A stretch of DNA of 5,420 bases, taken from Chloroflexota bacterium (lineage in GTDB: Bacteria > Chloroflexota > Anaerolineae > Anaerolineales > UBA4823). Shown here piece by piece: positions 5,088 to 5,420 of the stretch. The position numbers and the translations under genes are program-made. The stretch covers positions 1 through 5,420 of the forward strand of contig JAUWLJ010000173.1 of assembly GCA_030613705.1 (NCBI GenBank), in the 5' to 3' direction. Below the pieces are notes generated by a model. That model was not told the origin of the DNA, did not search any database, and saw only the letters and a list, made by a program, of their open reading frames with translations. The stretch's first letter is position 1; every line of letters begins with the position of its first letter.

Positions 5088-5420
5088 TCAAAAAGCAAAA
5101 AGAAAAGCTAAATCATTGACATTGGTCTGGGTAGGTCCGGTTTTCAATAGATCGCCAAGTGGATCGAAAAAATTGTAAGCATCGTTTCTCGCCAGGAAAG
5201 ATTGTGGATCTAAATCAAGGGTACGTGCATGTTGAAGAGTCCTTCCAGTAACCACTGCGCCAGCTGCATCGCTAGGTCCATCACCACCATCTGTTGCCAG
5301 CGTGATCAAAGCGATATCAACTAAACCTTCCAGCTCATCCACTGCCCCCAGTGCTATCTCCTGGTTGCGCCCACCAAGCCCATCACCACGTAAAGTGACA
5401 GTTGTCTCGCCACCGACAAT
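5088..5420 (-). CDS. Glycerate 2-kinase (MOFRL family), C-terminal part
   Basis: The frame is open from the window edge to TGA at 5090-5088 and gives 110 residues of the C-terminal MOFRL domain. Hallmarks in order are GGETTVTLRG (3-12), GLGGRNQEIAL (15-25), ATDGGDGPSDAAGAVV (42-57), NDAYNFFDPLGDLLKTGPT (79-97) and TNVNDL (99-104). These are the conserved blocks of GckA/GLYCTK-type kinases, which phosphorylate D-glycerate to 2-phosphoglycerate with ATP; some members were named TtuD or hydroxypyruvate reductase. The N-terminal DUF4147 domain must lie beyond 5420. The gene directly precedes a glyoxylate/hydroxypyruvate reductase, supporting a shared glycerate pathway. A GTG at 5342 is only an internal valine codon, since the conserved domain continues upstream of it. 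Confidence 0.93.
   Translation of the reverse strand: MVGGETTVTLRGDGLGGRNQEIALGAVDELEGLVDIALITLATDGGDGPSDAAGAVVTGRTLQHARTLDLDPQSFLARNDAYNFFDPLGDLLKTGPTQTNVNDLAFLFAF

Overview
The window is a compact, protein-rich piece of a bacterial chromosome. Five genes run leftwards on the minus strand. The tail of a sixth, plus-strand gene enters from the left and ends convergently with them. The prolyl-tRNA synthetase sequence and the gene content look most like Chloroflexota, probably an Anaerolineae-like bacterium. That is an inference from remembered protein similarity, not a database search. No mobile element, CRISPR array, rRNA or tRNA gene was seen.

Layout, left to right: (1) 1-137, plus strand: C-terminal end of an SCP2 sterol-carrier-like protein. 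(2) 172-206: a strong hairpin terminator between the convergent genes. (3) 228-2036, minus: complete proS, bacterial ProRS with an INS/YbaK-like editing domain and a good ribosome binding site. (4) 2037-2263: a 227-nt leader in front of proS, discussed below. (5) 2264-3202, minus: radical SAM protein of the PflX type (COG1313). (6) 3204-4079, minus: double-hotdog acyl-ACP thioesterase-like protein. (7) 4081-5070, minus: D-2-hydroxyacid dehydrogenase of the glyoxylate/hydroxypyruvate reductase type. (8) 5088-5420, minus: C-terminal part of a glycerate 2-kinase (MOFRL domain), cut by the window edge.

Genes 8, 7, 6 and 5 are tightly packed in that transcription order: 17 nt between kinase and dehydrogenase, then two junctions in which one base separates a stop codon from the next ATG. 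They look like one operon. Kinase and dehydrogenase form a coherent pair, hydroxypyruvate or glyoxylate chemistry to glycerate and then 2-phosphoglycerate. The roles of the thioesterase and the radical SAM protein in the same transcript are not evident.

The most interesting region is the proS leader. On the minus strand it holds an unannotated 29-codon ORF (2209-2120) with four proline codons within ten codons. It is followed by a perfect 10-bp terminator-like hairpin (2097-2064) that ends 15 nt before the proS Shine-Dalgarno. Segments inside the short ORF can pair with the hairpin's 5' arm and loop, giving a mutually exclusive antiterminator. This is the layout of a ribosome-mediated transcription attenuator, here apparently sensing charged tRNA-Pro to control prolyl-tRNA synthetase. 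It is read from one sequence by eye, without folding software or comparative data.
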